Below are positions 22,430 through 28,258 of a DNA stretch of 28,258 bases, one piece after another. The translations under genes and the position numbers were made by a program. Position 1 is the stretch's first letter. Every line of letters starts with the position of its first letter. The notes under the pieces were generated by a model. It searched no databases, was not told where the DNA came from, and saw only the letters and a program-made list of their open reading frames with translations. This DNA is from DAOUMU01 sp034409055 (GTDB lineage: Bacteria > Chloroflexota > Anaerolineae > 4572-78 > J111): assembly GCA_034409055.1 (NCBI GenBank), contig DAOUMU010000299.1:1-28258 (forward strand). The letters are read 5' to 3'.

Positions 22430-23908
22430 ATGGCGCAAGACAAAGCAACGCCTCTGGAAGAAACACTCGATCCTGAAGACTGGGCATCTATACGGGCGCT
22501 CGGCCAGCGGATGCTTGACGACATGCTGGATTATATGAAAACCGTCCGGGAGCGTCCCGCCTGGCAGCACGCCCCCGACCGGGTCAAAGCCCATTTCAAC
22601 AAGCCTGTGCCGCTTGATCCGCAACCCCCGGCAGAGATTTACGAAGAATTTCTGGAGAATGTACTCCCCTACCCGATCGGTAACATCCATCCGCGTTTCT
22701 GGGGCTGGGTTTTCGGCACGGGGACAGTCCTGGGCGCTTTGGCCGAACTGCTGGCCGCTGCGATGAACACCAACTCCGGCGACCTTGACCATCACAGCGC
22801 CATCCACGTTGAGAAGCAGGTGATCGACTGGTTCAAAGAGATGCTGGGTTTTCCCGCTTCGGCCAGCGGCCTGCTAACCGGCGGCTGCTCGGCGGCCAAC
22901 TTGATCGGCCTGACCGTCGCCCGTAATACCCAGGCCGACTACGATCTGCGCCGGGCAGGGATGCATAGCGCGCCGCGTAAGATGGTGCTCTATGCCTCAC
23001 AGGAAATCCACAGCTCAATCCAGAAGGCTGTGGAATTGCTGGGCCTGGGCAGCGAGGCCCTGCGCTATGTGCCGGTCAATGCTTATTTCCAAATCGACCT
23101 TCAGGCCCTAAAGGCGGCCATTGCTCAGGATCGCCAAGATGGTCATCTGCCCTTCTGTGTCGTTGGCGCGGCGGGGACAGCCAACACCGGCGCGATTGAC
23201 GATCTCGACGCCCTGGCCGATATCTGCCAGCAGGAAAATCTCTGGCTCCATATTGACGGCGCATTTGGGGCGTGGGCTGCCCTGACGGCCGGGGCAAGAG
23301 ACCAGGTGGCCGGCATGGCCCGGGCCGACTCGCTGGCCTTTGACTTACACAAGTGGATGTATATGCCTTATGAAATCGGGTGCGTGCTGGTGCGGCACGA
23401 GGAAGCGCATCGTCAGGCTTTTTCCCTGACCCCTGCTTACCTCTCTCGCGAAGGGGACGGGCGCGGCCTGACCGGCGGTGATCTGCCCTGGCTGACCGAT
23501 TATGACTTCCAGCTTTCACGTGAGTTCCGGGCCCTCAAAGCCTGGATGTCGCTCAAGGAACATGGCAGTCGCAAATACGGCCGGCTGATCCAGCAGAACA
23601 TAGACCAGGCTCGCTACCTGGCGGAATTGATCGAGGCCAGGCCAGAATTGGAGCTTGCCGCTCCGGTCACCCTGAATATCGTTTGCTTTCGTTACATCCG
23701 GCCCGGTCTGGACGATGCCGGGCTGAATACTCTCAATAAAAAAATCCTGGTCGAGCTACAGGAACAGGGCCTCGCCGTGCCCTCTGGAACGACGATTGCC
23801 GGCAAGTACGTTCTACGTGTCGGACACACCAATCACCGCACCCGCCGAGAAGACTTTGACCTTCTGGTGAGGGAGGTGATACGGATTGGGGAGGAGTTGG
23901 GGGGGTAG
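22430..23908 (+). CDS. Group II PLP-dependent decarboxylase (aromatic amino acid/glutamate type)
   Basis: This 492-residue fold-type I enzyme resembles aromatic-L-amino-acid decarboxylases. Visible features are IGNIHPRFWGWVFG near the substrate site, LLTGGCSAANL, the cofactor-stacking His194 in EIHSSIQKA, GAAGTANTGAIDDL, the PLP-pyridine Asp276 in HIDGAFG and the Schiff-base Lys308 in DLHKWMYMPYEIG. Such enzymes remove CO2 from Trp, Tyr, DOPA, Glu or related acids. Related proteins act as aldehyde synthases, so the substrate stays open. AGGAGG lies 8 nt before the ATG. The gene is GC-rich like the core genes. It is followed at once by a 16-bp tandem repeat and then by an attC-like site. Confidence 0.9.
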   Translation: MAQDKATPLEETLDPEDWASIRALGQRMLDDMLDYMKTVRERPAWQHAPDRVKAHFNKPVPLDPQPPAEIYEEFLENVLPYPIGNIHPRFWGWVFGTGTVLGALAELLAAAMNTNSGDLDHHSAIHVEKQVIDWFKEMLGFPASASGLLTGGCSAANLIGLTVARNTQADYDLRRAGMHSAPRKMVLYASQEIHSSIQKAVELLGLGSEALRYVPVNAYFQIDLQALKAAIAQDRQDGHLPFCVVGAAGTANTGAIDDLDALADICQQENLWLHIDGAFGAWAALTAGARDQVAGMARADSLAFDLHKWMYMPYEIGCVLVRHEEAHRQAFSLTPAYLSREGDGRGLTGGDLPWLTDYDFQLSREFRALKAWMSLKEHGSRKYGRLIQQNIDQARYLAELIEARPELELAAPVTLNIVCFRYIRPGLDDAGLNTLNKKILVELQEQGLAVPSGTTIAGKYVLRVGHTNHRTRREDFDLLVREVIRIGEELGG

Positions 23909-23939
23909 GTGGCAGGGTCGCAAGGTGGCAGGGTCGCAC
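23908..23939 (+). repeat. Two tandem 16-bp units
   Basis: GGTGGCAGGGTCGCAA is followed directly by GGTGGCAGGGTCGCAC, starting at the last base of the decarboxylase stop codon. It belongs to the tract family at 20174 and 22257. Confidence 0.7.
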
Positions 23940-24015
23940 AATGGAGAAAAGGCTTATGGTTAGGGGATCACAAAACATCTATGGGTATCGCAACCGCTTT
24001 CAATTCGTGGAGCAC

Positions 24016-24203
24016 GCCCAACAAGGCATTTGCACCGGACTGCCAAAGCAAGGCTCAACCTCGATGGGGTGTTGCCTGTGGAGGTGACTTGGATTGGTGT
24101 AAATCATACTGGTGGAGTATATTTTTGTTGGCGGTATGTTTGGGGTAGAACCATGCCGTATGGCAACGGCTGTTCGGGCAGCCGGTGAAATGCGGCGTTA
24201 GGT
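24016..24203 (+). other. attC-like integron recombination site
   Basis: The left outer box GCCCAAC (24016-24022) fits RYYYAAC and the right outer box GTTAGGT (24197-24203) fits GTTRRRY. After 3-base spacers, the inner arms pair as GCATTT-CACCGG-CTGCC. The left arm has one extra G and one extra A left unpaired. Extra unpaired bases in the left inner arm are the diagnostic mark of attC sites. The 150-base centre is long for the class and contains no ORF of interest. Its orientation places a cassette boundary at about 24198, upstream of the plus-strand genes that follow. Confidence 0.6.
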
Positions 24204-24235
24204 GCTAGTTGAATAGTTGGGTTTTGGTTCGAATT

Positions 24236-24264
24236 TTGCCAAACCTTCAAACACAAAATATGCT
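24236..24264 (+). promoter_or_regulatory. Candidate promoter of the 24301 lipoprotein gene
   Basis: TTGCCA (24236-24241), a 17-bp spacer and TATGCT (24259-24264) lie about 37 bp before the start codon and just inside the proposed cassette boundary. Confidence 0.45.
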
Positions 24265-24300
24265 ATCTTGAAAGCCAAGAATTAATCAAAGGAAATCAAG

Positions 24301-25125
24301 ATGAAACAAAAATTGTTGTTTGTCTTCCTGGTTATTTTCTTGACAGCTTGCAACGTTGAAAAAACACCACGCGCTTTACTAATTGCTACCCCAACAGCGA
24401 TAACGTTGTTAACACCTATGTCTGCCCCTACTGTTACGCCCACCCATATCCCTGTAATACCTACAAAGACCCCAACTGCGACCGATATTCCAAGGCCATC
24501 CCCTACTCCAATCCCGCCGACTACTACACCTGAACCTACAGAAACTATCGAAGTGAGGTATCCTTATGACTGTTCTTATATTGTTGATATTTCTTTGGTT
24601 GATGATCTAAATGGATGGGCTGTTGTTGATTGTTTTGCATTCGTGGGTAATCGTGCCCCACATAAGGGATTAGTCTATCGTCTAATCAATGGTCATTGGC
24701 AAGTTATGACGGAAGCTCCGGTACTCGGTCCTTCATATTCGTGTTATAAAGCTGTATCTGCGGTGAGTGCAGAAGAGATGTGGGCAGTAGGTTTAACAGG
24801 AGGAATTTATAACTGTCAAGATGGCAACTGGTTATTGCACTATAAGGATGGAGAGTGGGAAAGAGTTGATATTGATTCTTTATTTGCATCAGCCGGATTG
24901 GTACCAGGGTTAGTAGACATTGAGATGTTAGATACGAATAATGGTTGGGCAATTGGACATGGTACAATTTTACGCTATCAGCAGGGTGAATGGTCAATTG
25001 AACTTAAGATACCTCTGGATGAAGATTCATCACGAAAGATTACGTTTAATCCTGTCATCTTATTGTATCACTTATATGCCAACCGACCTTTCAGAGAATC
25101 CCTTACTCAGTACCGTGCCTTGTGA
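24301..25125 (+). CDS. Lipoprotein with Thr/Pro linker and beta-propeller-like repeats, 3' end probably truncated
   Basis: This 274-residue frame has a lipoprotein signal ending in LTAC (Cys17) and a Thr/Pro-rich tether to about residue 83. It then has repeated units of the form NGWAVV or MWAVG with HWQ/NWLLHYKDGEWERV/YQQGEWSI, as in BNR or Ycf48-like propellers. AGGA precedes the ATG by 8 nt. Only about three blades are present. From about residue 245 the chain changes to FNPVILLYHLYANRP, which fits the start of the methyltransferase in the next entry. I therefore think the propeller gene has lost its 3' part and is fused to another gene fragment. A functional short form cannot be excluded. 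Confidence 0.6.
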   Translation: MKQKLLFVFLVIFLTACNVEKTPRALLIATPTAITLLTPMSAPTVTPTHIPVIPTKTPTATDIPRPSPTPIPPTTTPEPTETIEVRYPYDCSYIVDISLVDDLNGWAVVDCFAFVGNRAPHKGLVYRLINGHWQVMTEAPVLGPSYSCYKAVSAVSAEEMWAVGLTGGIYNCQDGNWLLHYKDGEWERVDIDSLFASAGLVPGLVDIEMLDTNNGWAIGHGTILRYQQGEWSIELKIPLDEDSSRKITFNPVILLYHLYANRPFRESLTQYRAL

Positions 25126-25618
25126 AGAATACTCGGCCCAGTTTCAATTACGACTATTGAGTCTGGATATAACCGAATTGATACAACCAATTTTGGATAT
25201 TGGTTGTGGGGAATCAGGTCAATTGGTTAATAACTTAAGAAGTAAGGGTTATACGGCTTTTGGCGTTGACCGCTTTGCTCCGTCTACACCAAATTTTTTT
25301 CAACAAGATTGGTTTGAGTTTGATTGCGGGACGAATAATTGGGGAACAATTATTGCTCATCAATCATTCTCAACGCATTTTATTCACGCCCATTTACATC
25401 ACTCCAGTAGAGCCGATGATTTTGCGAGCTTGTATATGAGAATACTAGGCAGTTTAAGAGTTGGTGGAGAATTCTGTTATACCCCAGGTTTGCCATTTAT
25501 TGAGGGACATCTTGAGAAAATGGTAGGGTATTCAATGACCAAAACAACGATAGAGGCTGATAATATGCTGGGAATAGGTGAATTATTCTACTCTGTTCGA
25601 GTAAAAAGGGTATCGTAG
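25076..25618 (+). pseudogene. SAM methyltransferase, frameshifted or 5'-truncated
   Basis: From the ATG at 25076 the frame gives 180 residues with motif I ILDIGCGESGQLVNNL, GYTAFGVDRFAP, a GTIIAHQSFSTHF segment and LRVGGEFCYTPGLPFIE, a class I SAM methyltransferase. There is no Shine-Dalgarno, and the start overlaps the previous frame by 50 nt. The preceding frame ends its sensible part in LLYHLYANRP, and this frame continues as LSENPLLSTVP, as if one base were lost near the TTT at 25090. The intact gene would have read through both frames. Alternatively it is a real short gene translated by coupling. Confidence 0.5.
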
Positions 25619-25635
25619 AAAAACTGCCTTCAAAA

Positions 25636-25804
25636 ATTTTCAACCCGACCGCCCAACCTTGGCTTTTTGCGAGGGAGTGTTTGAACTGAAATTGATTGTG
25701 CCTGTGGAGTCCCGCATAATTCAGGTTGTGATCGCTGTTGAAGGGGTGTCTGTACTCCGGCCAAACTTTTAGGCCAAGTTGTGCGCGGGCGGCGGGTTAA
25801 AATT
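25636..25804 (+). other. Second, weaker attC-like inverted repeat
   Basis: The left arm ATTTTCAACCCGACCGCCC (from 25636) and, further in, AACCTTGGC pair with the right arm GGCCAAGTTG to GGCGGGTTAAAATT (25772-25804), with single-base bulges including an extra A in the left arm. The outer boxes (TTTCAAC, GTTAAAA) each miss the attC consensus by one base. It lies between the methyltransferase fragment and the hydrolase gene, where a cassette boundary would be expected. No gene is supported within it. Confidence 0.35.
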
Positions 25805-25838
25805 GACGTTAGCCAGTACGCCAAATTCGACCTCAAAT

Positions 25839-25863
25839 TTTTATCAAAATATTTGTGATAAAA
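25839..25863. promoter_or_regulatory. Inverted repeat abutting the hydrolase start codon
   Basis: TTTTATCA (25839-25846) and TGATAAAA (25856-25863) are perfect 8-bp arms around 9 bp. The second arm includes the A of the ATG, in the place where a Shine-Dalgarno should be. It could be an operator or a hairpin that hides the start. Confidence 0.4.
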
Positions 25864-26885
25864 TGGTCAAAGTTATTCATAGTCCAAGGAGATATTTCTT
25901 TCTTCTTTTACTATTGCTAATCTTCACAGCTTGTACCAGTAACCAAAAAGCTACTCCAACTGTTGAACAGGAAGAAATTCAATTCTCGTCCAGTGGAACA
26001 GCTTTACTTTCTATACCCTCTTTGAATGGGAATAAAATAGCCATTCGTATAAAGAAACCGGAAGGAGATGGTCCCTTTCCGGTTCTTATTGGTGTGGCCG
26101 GAGGAGATGGTATGTATGCTTTTCGATCAGAACTTCCAACCAGCCTTCTTGAAAAGGGTATTATGACTGTAGATTTTGCTCTCCAGGGCCGAGGTGAAAG
26201 TGAAGGAGACGATAATCATCATGGTTTTGTGCACCAGGACGATCTGAAGGCTATCGTAGATTTTGTGAATGAGCTTTCGTTTGTTCAGAAAGATAATATT
26301 GGGATCCTATCCTATTCTTATGGAGTTGTTCTAGCCACAGGTGCCTTGGCGCGCTATCCAGATATGCCGGTTGCCTTTCTCATTGATTGGGAAGGTCCTT
26401 CTTGTCCGGGTAAAGATTTTCAACGAGGTCTGGAAAATGATGAGGCTTGGGTATATGAGACAATCCGGTTTTTGAACAATGGTCGTGAACCGGCCCCGGA
26501 AGAATTGTCTCATTTTTTACTTCATGGTGGGTCAATATTTGACGAAGCGTATTGGGAGGAAAGGGATGCATCTCGTTTTGCAGCGGATATTCCTTGTCCT
26601 TATTTACGAGTCCAGTTTGACCAAGATCATGCTCAAGGATCGTACAAGACCCATATGATAGCAATCATTAACGCTGCGACAATGAACAGCGGGCACTGGA
26701 CACGCTGCAATGATAATCCCCCAAACATCATCTATTCCGAAGAAGAACTTTCCCAATATCATTTTCATCACTACTCGGGCAACGACATGCCGGGATTTTT
26801 CTCATCCAATTCCCAATCTGTAGATACGATTCTTCTTGGTTATGCGGAAGAAATGTTCTTTTCCCGGCCTTACGAAAGTCAGTGA
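25863..26885 (+). CDS. Lipoprotein alpha/beta hydrolase
   Basis: The start at 25863 is chosen because it gives a lipoprotein signal peptide: basic MVKVIHSPRR, a Leu-rich core, and lipobox FTAC. The frame is open upstream to 25779 without signal features. The 340-residue product has an oxyanion/strand segment VLIGVAGGDG, VDFALQGRGESEGDD, and a nucleophile elbow GILSYSYG with the Ser in SYSYG. The first Gly of GxSxG is Ser here. Asp and His candidates are in VQFDQDHAQG and NSGHWTRC. It is probably an exported esterase or peptidase-like enzyme of unknown substrate. The gene is AT-rich and has no Shine-Dalgarno. An inverted repeat overlaps its start codon. Confidence 0.8.
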   Translation: MVKVIHSPRRYFFLLLLLLIFTACTSNQKATPTVEQEEIQFSSSGTALLSIPSLNGNKIAIRIKKPEGDGPFPVLIGVAGGDGMYAFRSELPTSLLEKGIMTVDFALQGRGESEGDDNHHGFVHQDDLKAIVDFVNELSFVQKDNIGILSYSYGVVLATGALARYPDMPVAFLIDWEGPSCPGKDFQRGLENDEAWVYETIRFLNNGREPAPEELSHFLLHGGSIFDEAYWEERDASRFAADIPCPYLRVQFDQDHAQGSYKTHMIAIINAATMNSGHWTRCNDNPPNIIYSEEELSQYHFHHYSGNDMPGFFSSNSQSVDTILLGYAEEMFFSRPYESQ

Positions 26886-26907
26886 ACATTAAGGGTTGGC
26901 GAAAAAC

Positions 26908-27027
26908 TGGCTAACAACGGCGTGGTGCCGACCCCAACAGCGGGGATTTTTATTGAGAGTCGTCTTGCGGGGGTGAGTTGGTTTTTATAGTCAGGTTGCG
27001 GGCGGGCGCTTAGCCGAGCGTTAGCCA
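26908..27027 (+). other. Third attC-like inverted repeat
   Basis: TGGCTAAC (26908-26915) and GTTAGCCA (27020-27027) are exact complements. They are followed inward by spacers of 2 and 3 bases and then CGGC/GCCG, and by a further imperfect stem. The size of 120 bp is typical of attC sites. The outer boxes deviate from RYYYAAC/GTTRRRY by one base each. It follows the hydrolase gene by 23 bp. Confidence 0.4.
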
Positions 27028-27078
27028 ACAAGTTTTTTTTCTCTTGTTAACAAATAGCATTGCAAAACAGGAAAAATA

Positions 27079-27108
27079 TTGTTATTGTTCCCAAATGTGT
27101 GGTAATAT
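27079..27108 (+). promoter_or_regulatory. Promoter of the EamA transporter gene
   Basis: TTGTTA (27079-27084), an 18-bp spacer ending in TGG, and TAATAT (27103-27108) form an extended -10 promoter about 45 bp before the start codon. Confidence 0.45.
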
Positions 27109-27151
27109 CGGACACTTAGACCTCAACCAATGGCGGAGAAGAGTGTCCTGA

Positions 27152-28033
27152 ATGAATTCCCGACTACCTGCAATTATGCAGGGTTTAACCGCAACCTTGA
27201 TTTGGTCCTCGTCGTTTGTCTTCTCGAAGATTGGACTAGCCTACTTAGGACCATTTACGATTGTAAGTTTGCAGTATATCATTGCCTTTTTGGTGCTGCT
27301 GCCATTAATTATTCGACAATGGAACCAAGTTCAATGTCTTCCCTTCCATATCTGGAAACGATTATTAGTCATCGGTCTGTGTGCTTATACTATAGGAAAT
27401 GGTACCCTCATTTGGGGTTTGCAATATATCCCGGCTGCTACGGGCGCTCTCTTGTTGAGTTTCTCACCCTTGCTTGTTCTTTTGGCCAGTATTGTCTGGC
27501 TCAAAGAAGTGCCTGGACAGTGGCAGGTGGTCGGTGTATTTATAGTTCTTGTTGGGAGTATTCTATTTTTCTCACCCGGCGTTGAGTCAGGAGAACCGTT
27601 AGGGATTTTGGTAGTATCCTTTGGGTTAGTAGGATTTGTACTGTTCAGTATTTTGGGTAGGGAAATTGCTGGAACTGAACAGACGAACACTTTATTGCTG
27701 ACCGCTTTCCCTTTTGTATTTGGTGGTGGTGTACTGCTAGTGATAGCTGTCATCCTGGAAGGACCACCCCCTTTATCGATCCCTGGATGGGGCATTATTC
27801 TTTGGTTAGCCATTATTGACACAGCGGTTGCCTATGCCCTTTACAATCATTCATTGCGTATCTTGACTGCTATTGAAATGAATGTCATGCTCGCGCTATC
27901 TCCATTAGGTACAGCTATTCTAGGTTGGTTTTTGTTGAAAGAATCGCTCAGCGTCATTGAGGTTATCGGTATCTTGATTGTTATATTCGGTGTCTTCTTG
28001 GTACAGCAGTTTGCTTGTATGAGTGCAAGGTAA
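27152..28033 (+). CDS. EamA/DMT-superfamily transporter
   Basis: This 293-residue membrane protein has about ten hydrophobic helices arranged as two EamA repeats. The typical ends are LIWSSSFVFSKIGLAYLGP in helix 1, ATGALLLSFSPLLVLLAS, WLKEVPGQWQVVGVFIVLVG in the first repeat, and AYALYNHSLRILTA, LSPLGTAILGWFLLKESLS in the second. The family exports or exchanges small metabolites such as amino acids, and the substrate cannot be read from sequence. The Shine-Dalgarno GGAGAAG is somewhat far (about 11 nt). It is AT-rich, like the other genes after 24.2 kb. Confidence 0.88.
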   Translation: MNSRLPAIMQGLTATLIWSSSFVFSKIGLAYLGPFTIVSLQYIIAFLVLLPLIIRQWNQVQCLPFHIWKRLLVIGLCAYTIGNGTLIWGLQYIPAATGALLLSFSPLLVLLASIVWLKEVPGQWQVVGVFIVLVGSILFFSPGVESGEPLGILVVSFGLVGFVLFSILGREIAGTEQTNTLLLTAFPFVFGGGVLLVIAVILEGPPPLSIPGWGIILWLAIIDTAVAYALYNHSLRILTAIEMNVMLALSPLGTAILGWFLLKESLSVIEVIGILIVIFGVFLVQQFACMSAR

Positions 28034-28174
28034 AAGTTCATCTAAAAAAAGAAGAATTAGGTATCCACTTAACGCGAACTAATGCAAAAAAACTTCACCA
28101 ATTCTTAGAGGTTCGGCCCAAAGCCACTCAGAACCGATTATGCGTAATTAGTCAGGTAGCATCCTGAGTAGGTT

Positions 28175-28254
28175 GGAGCGCAGCGGAAACCGTATCGAAG
28201 GGTGCGGTAAACGCGCCGATTCGATGCAAAACCGCACCCTTCGATACGCGCTCC
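28175..28254. repeat. Large stem-loop with 17-bp perfect arms
   Basis: GTATCGAAGGGTGCGGT (28192-28208) and ACCGCACCCTTCGATAC (28231-28247) are exact complements. Outside them GGAGCGC (28175-28181) pairs with GCGCTCC (28248-28254), leaving a 10-base bulge. The ggagcgcagcggaaacc text is a recurrent intergenic motif in many bacteria. It continues to the window edge. The stretch 28034-28174 holds nothing I can support. Confidence 0.65.
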
Positions 28255-28258
28255 ACTC

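Noticed and set aside
23076..23519. Minus-strand frame of 147 residues in the decarboxylase gene
   Set aside because: Low-complexity Arg/Pro/Ala composition on the antisense of a clearly coding, GC-rich gene.
23909..24148. 79-residue frame after the decarboxylase
   Set aside because: It covers the tandem repeat and the left arm of the attC-like site. The composition is not protein-like.
27130..27585. Plus-strand frame of 151 residues overlapping the EamA gene
   Set aside because: The overlapping frame 27152-28033 has unmistakable EamA helices. This one has no coherent features.
28034..28174. Fourth attC site after the EamA gene
   Set aside because: ACTTAAC at about 28068 fits the left box, but no matching right box or inner arms are found before the window edge.
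1..28258. CRISPR array
   Set aside because: No set of regularly spaced identical repeats was seen on either strand.

Overview
The window looks like a chromosomal segment of a Chloroflexota bacterium, probably Anaerolineae-like. This is inferred, not proven by any marker here. The hints are a holB-ricT pair, a dnaG-rpoD pair, an RpoD with a basic insert before the RIAQEP motif, VanW and M28 proteins, and several secreted proteins with Thr/Pro-rich linkers after a signal peptide or anchor. Many ordinary genes have clear -10/-35 boxes and Shine-Dalgarno sites.

Layout. (1) 1-480: a remnant of a spondin_N gene and a paired-palindrome repeat. (2) 486-3960, minus strand: lspA, then an orphan sugar-type solute-binding lipoprotein 12 bp ahead of a membrane RsbU/SpoIIE-type phosphatase. 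(3) 4275-5288, plus strand: a CbiM-PDGLE metal-uptake protein behind a strong promoter and a palindromic operator candidate. (4) 5289-9510, minus strand: a tight four-gene operon, holB-ricT-M28 (glutaminyl-cyclase-like)-sbcD. (5) 9645-13273, minus strand: a REC-GAF-histidine-kinase-like protein with a degenerate kinase core, and a VanW/G5 envelope protein. (6) 13700-17650, plus strand: a four-motif DnaJ-type zinc protein, dnaG, rpoD and tRNA-Asn(GTT), followed by a terminator. (7) 17730-18560: a double-GNAT acetyltransferase.

From about 18.5 kb the character changes to an accessory region rich in dispersed repeats. It holds a secreted protein of unknown function with a long structured leader, an AT-rich methyltransferase behind a promoter bracketed by two TetR-type operator palindromes, a 504-bp inverted-repeat structure, a small membrane protein and a PLP-dependent decarboxylase.

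From 24.0 kb to the end there is a run of unrelated AT-rich genes, all on the plus strand: a lipoprotein joined to a broken methyltransferase, a lipoprotein alpha/beta hydrolase and an EamA transporter. They are separated by long inverted-repeat sites. The first of these, at 24016-24203, has the diagnostic layout of an integron attC site: both outer boxes match consensus, and the left inner arm carries two unpaired extra bases. I read this end as a likely integrase-less cassette array, or a decayed relic of one. No integrase, transposase or CRISPR array was seen.
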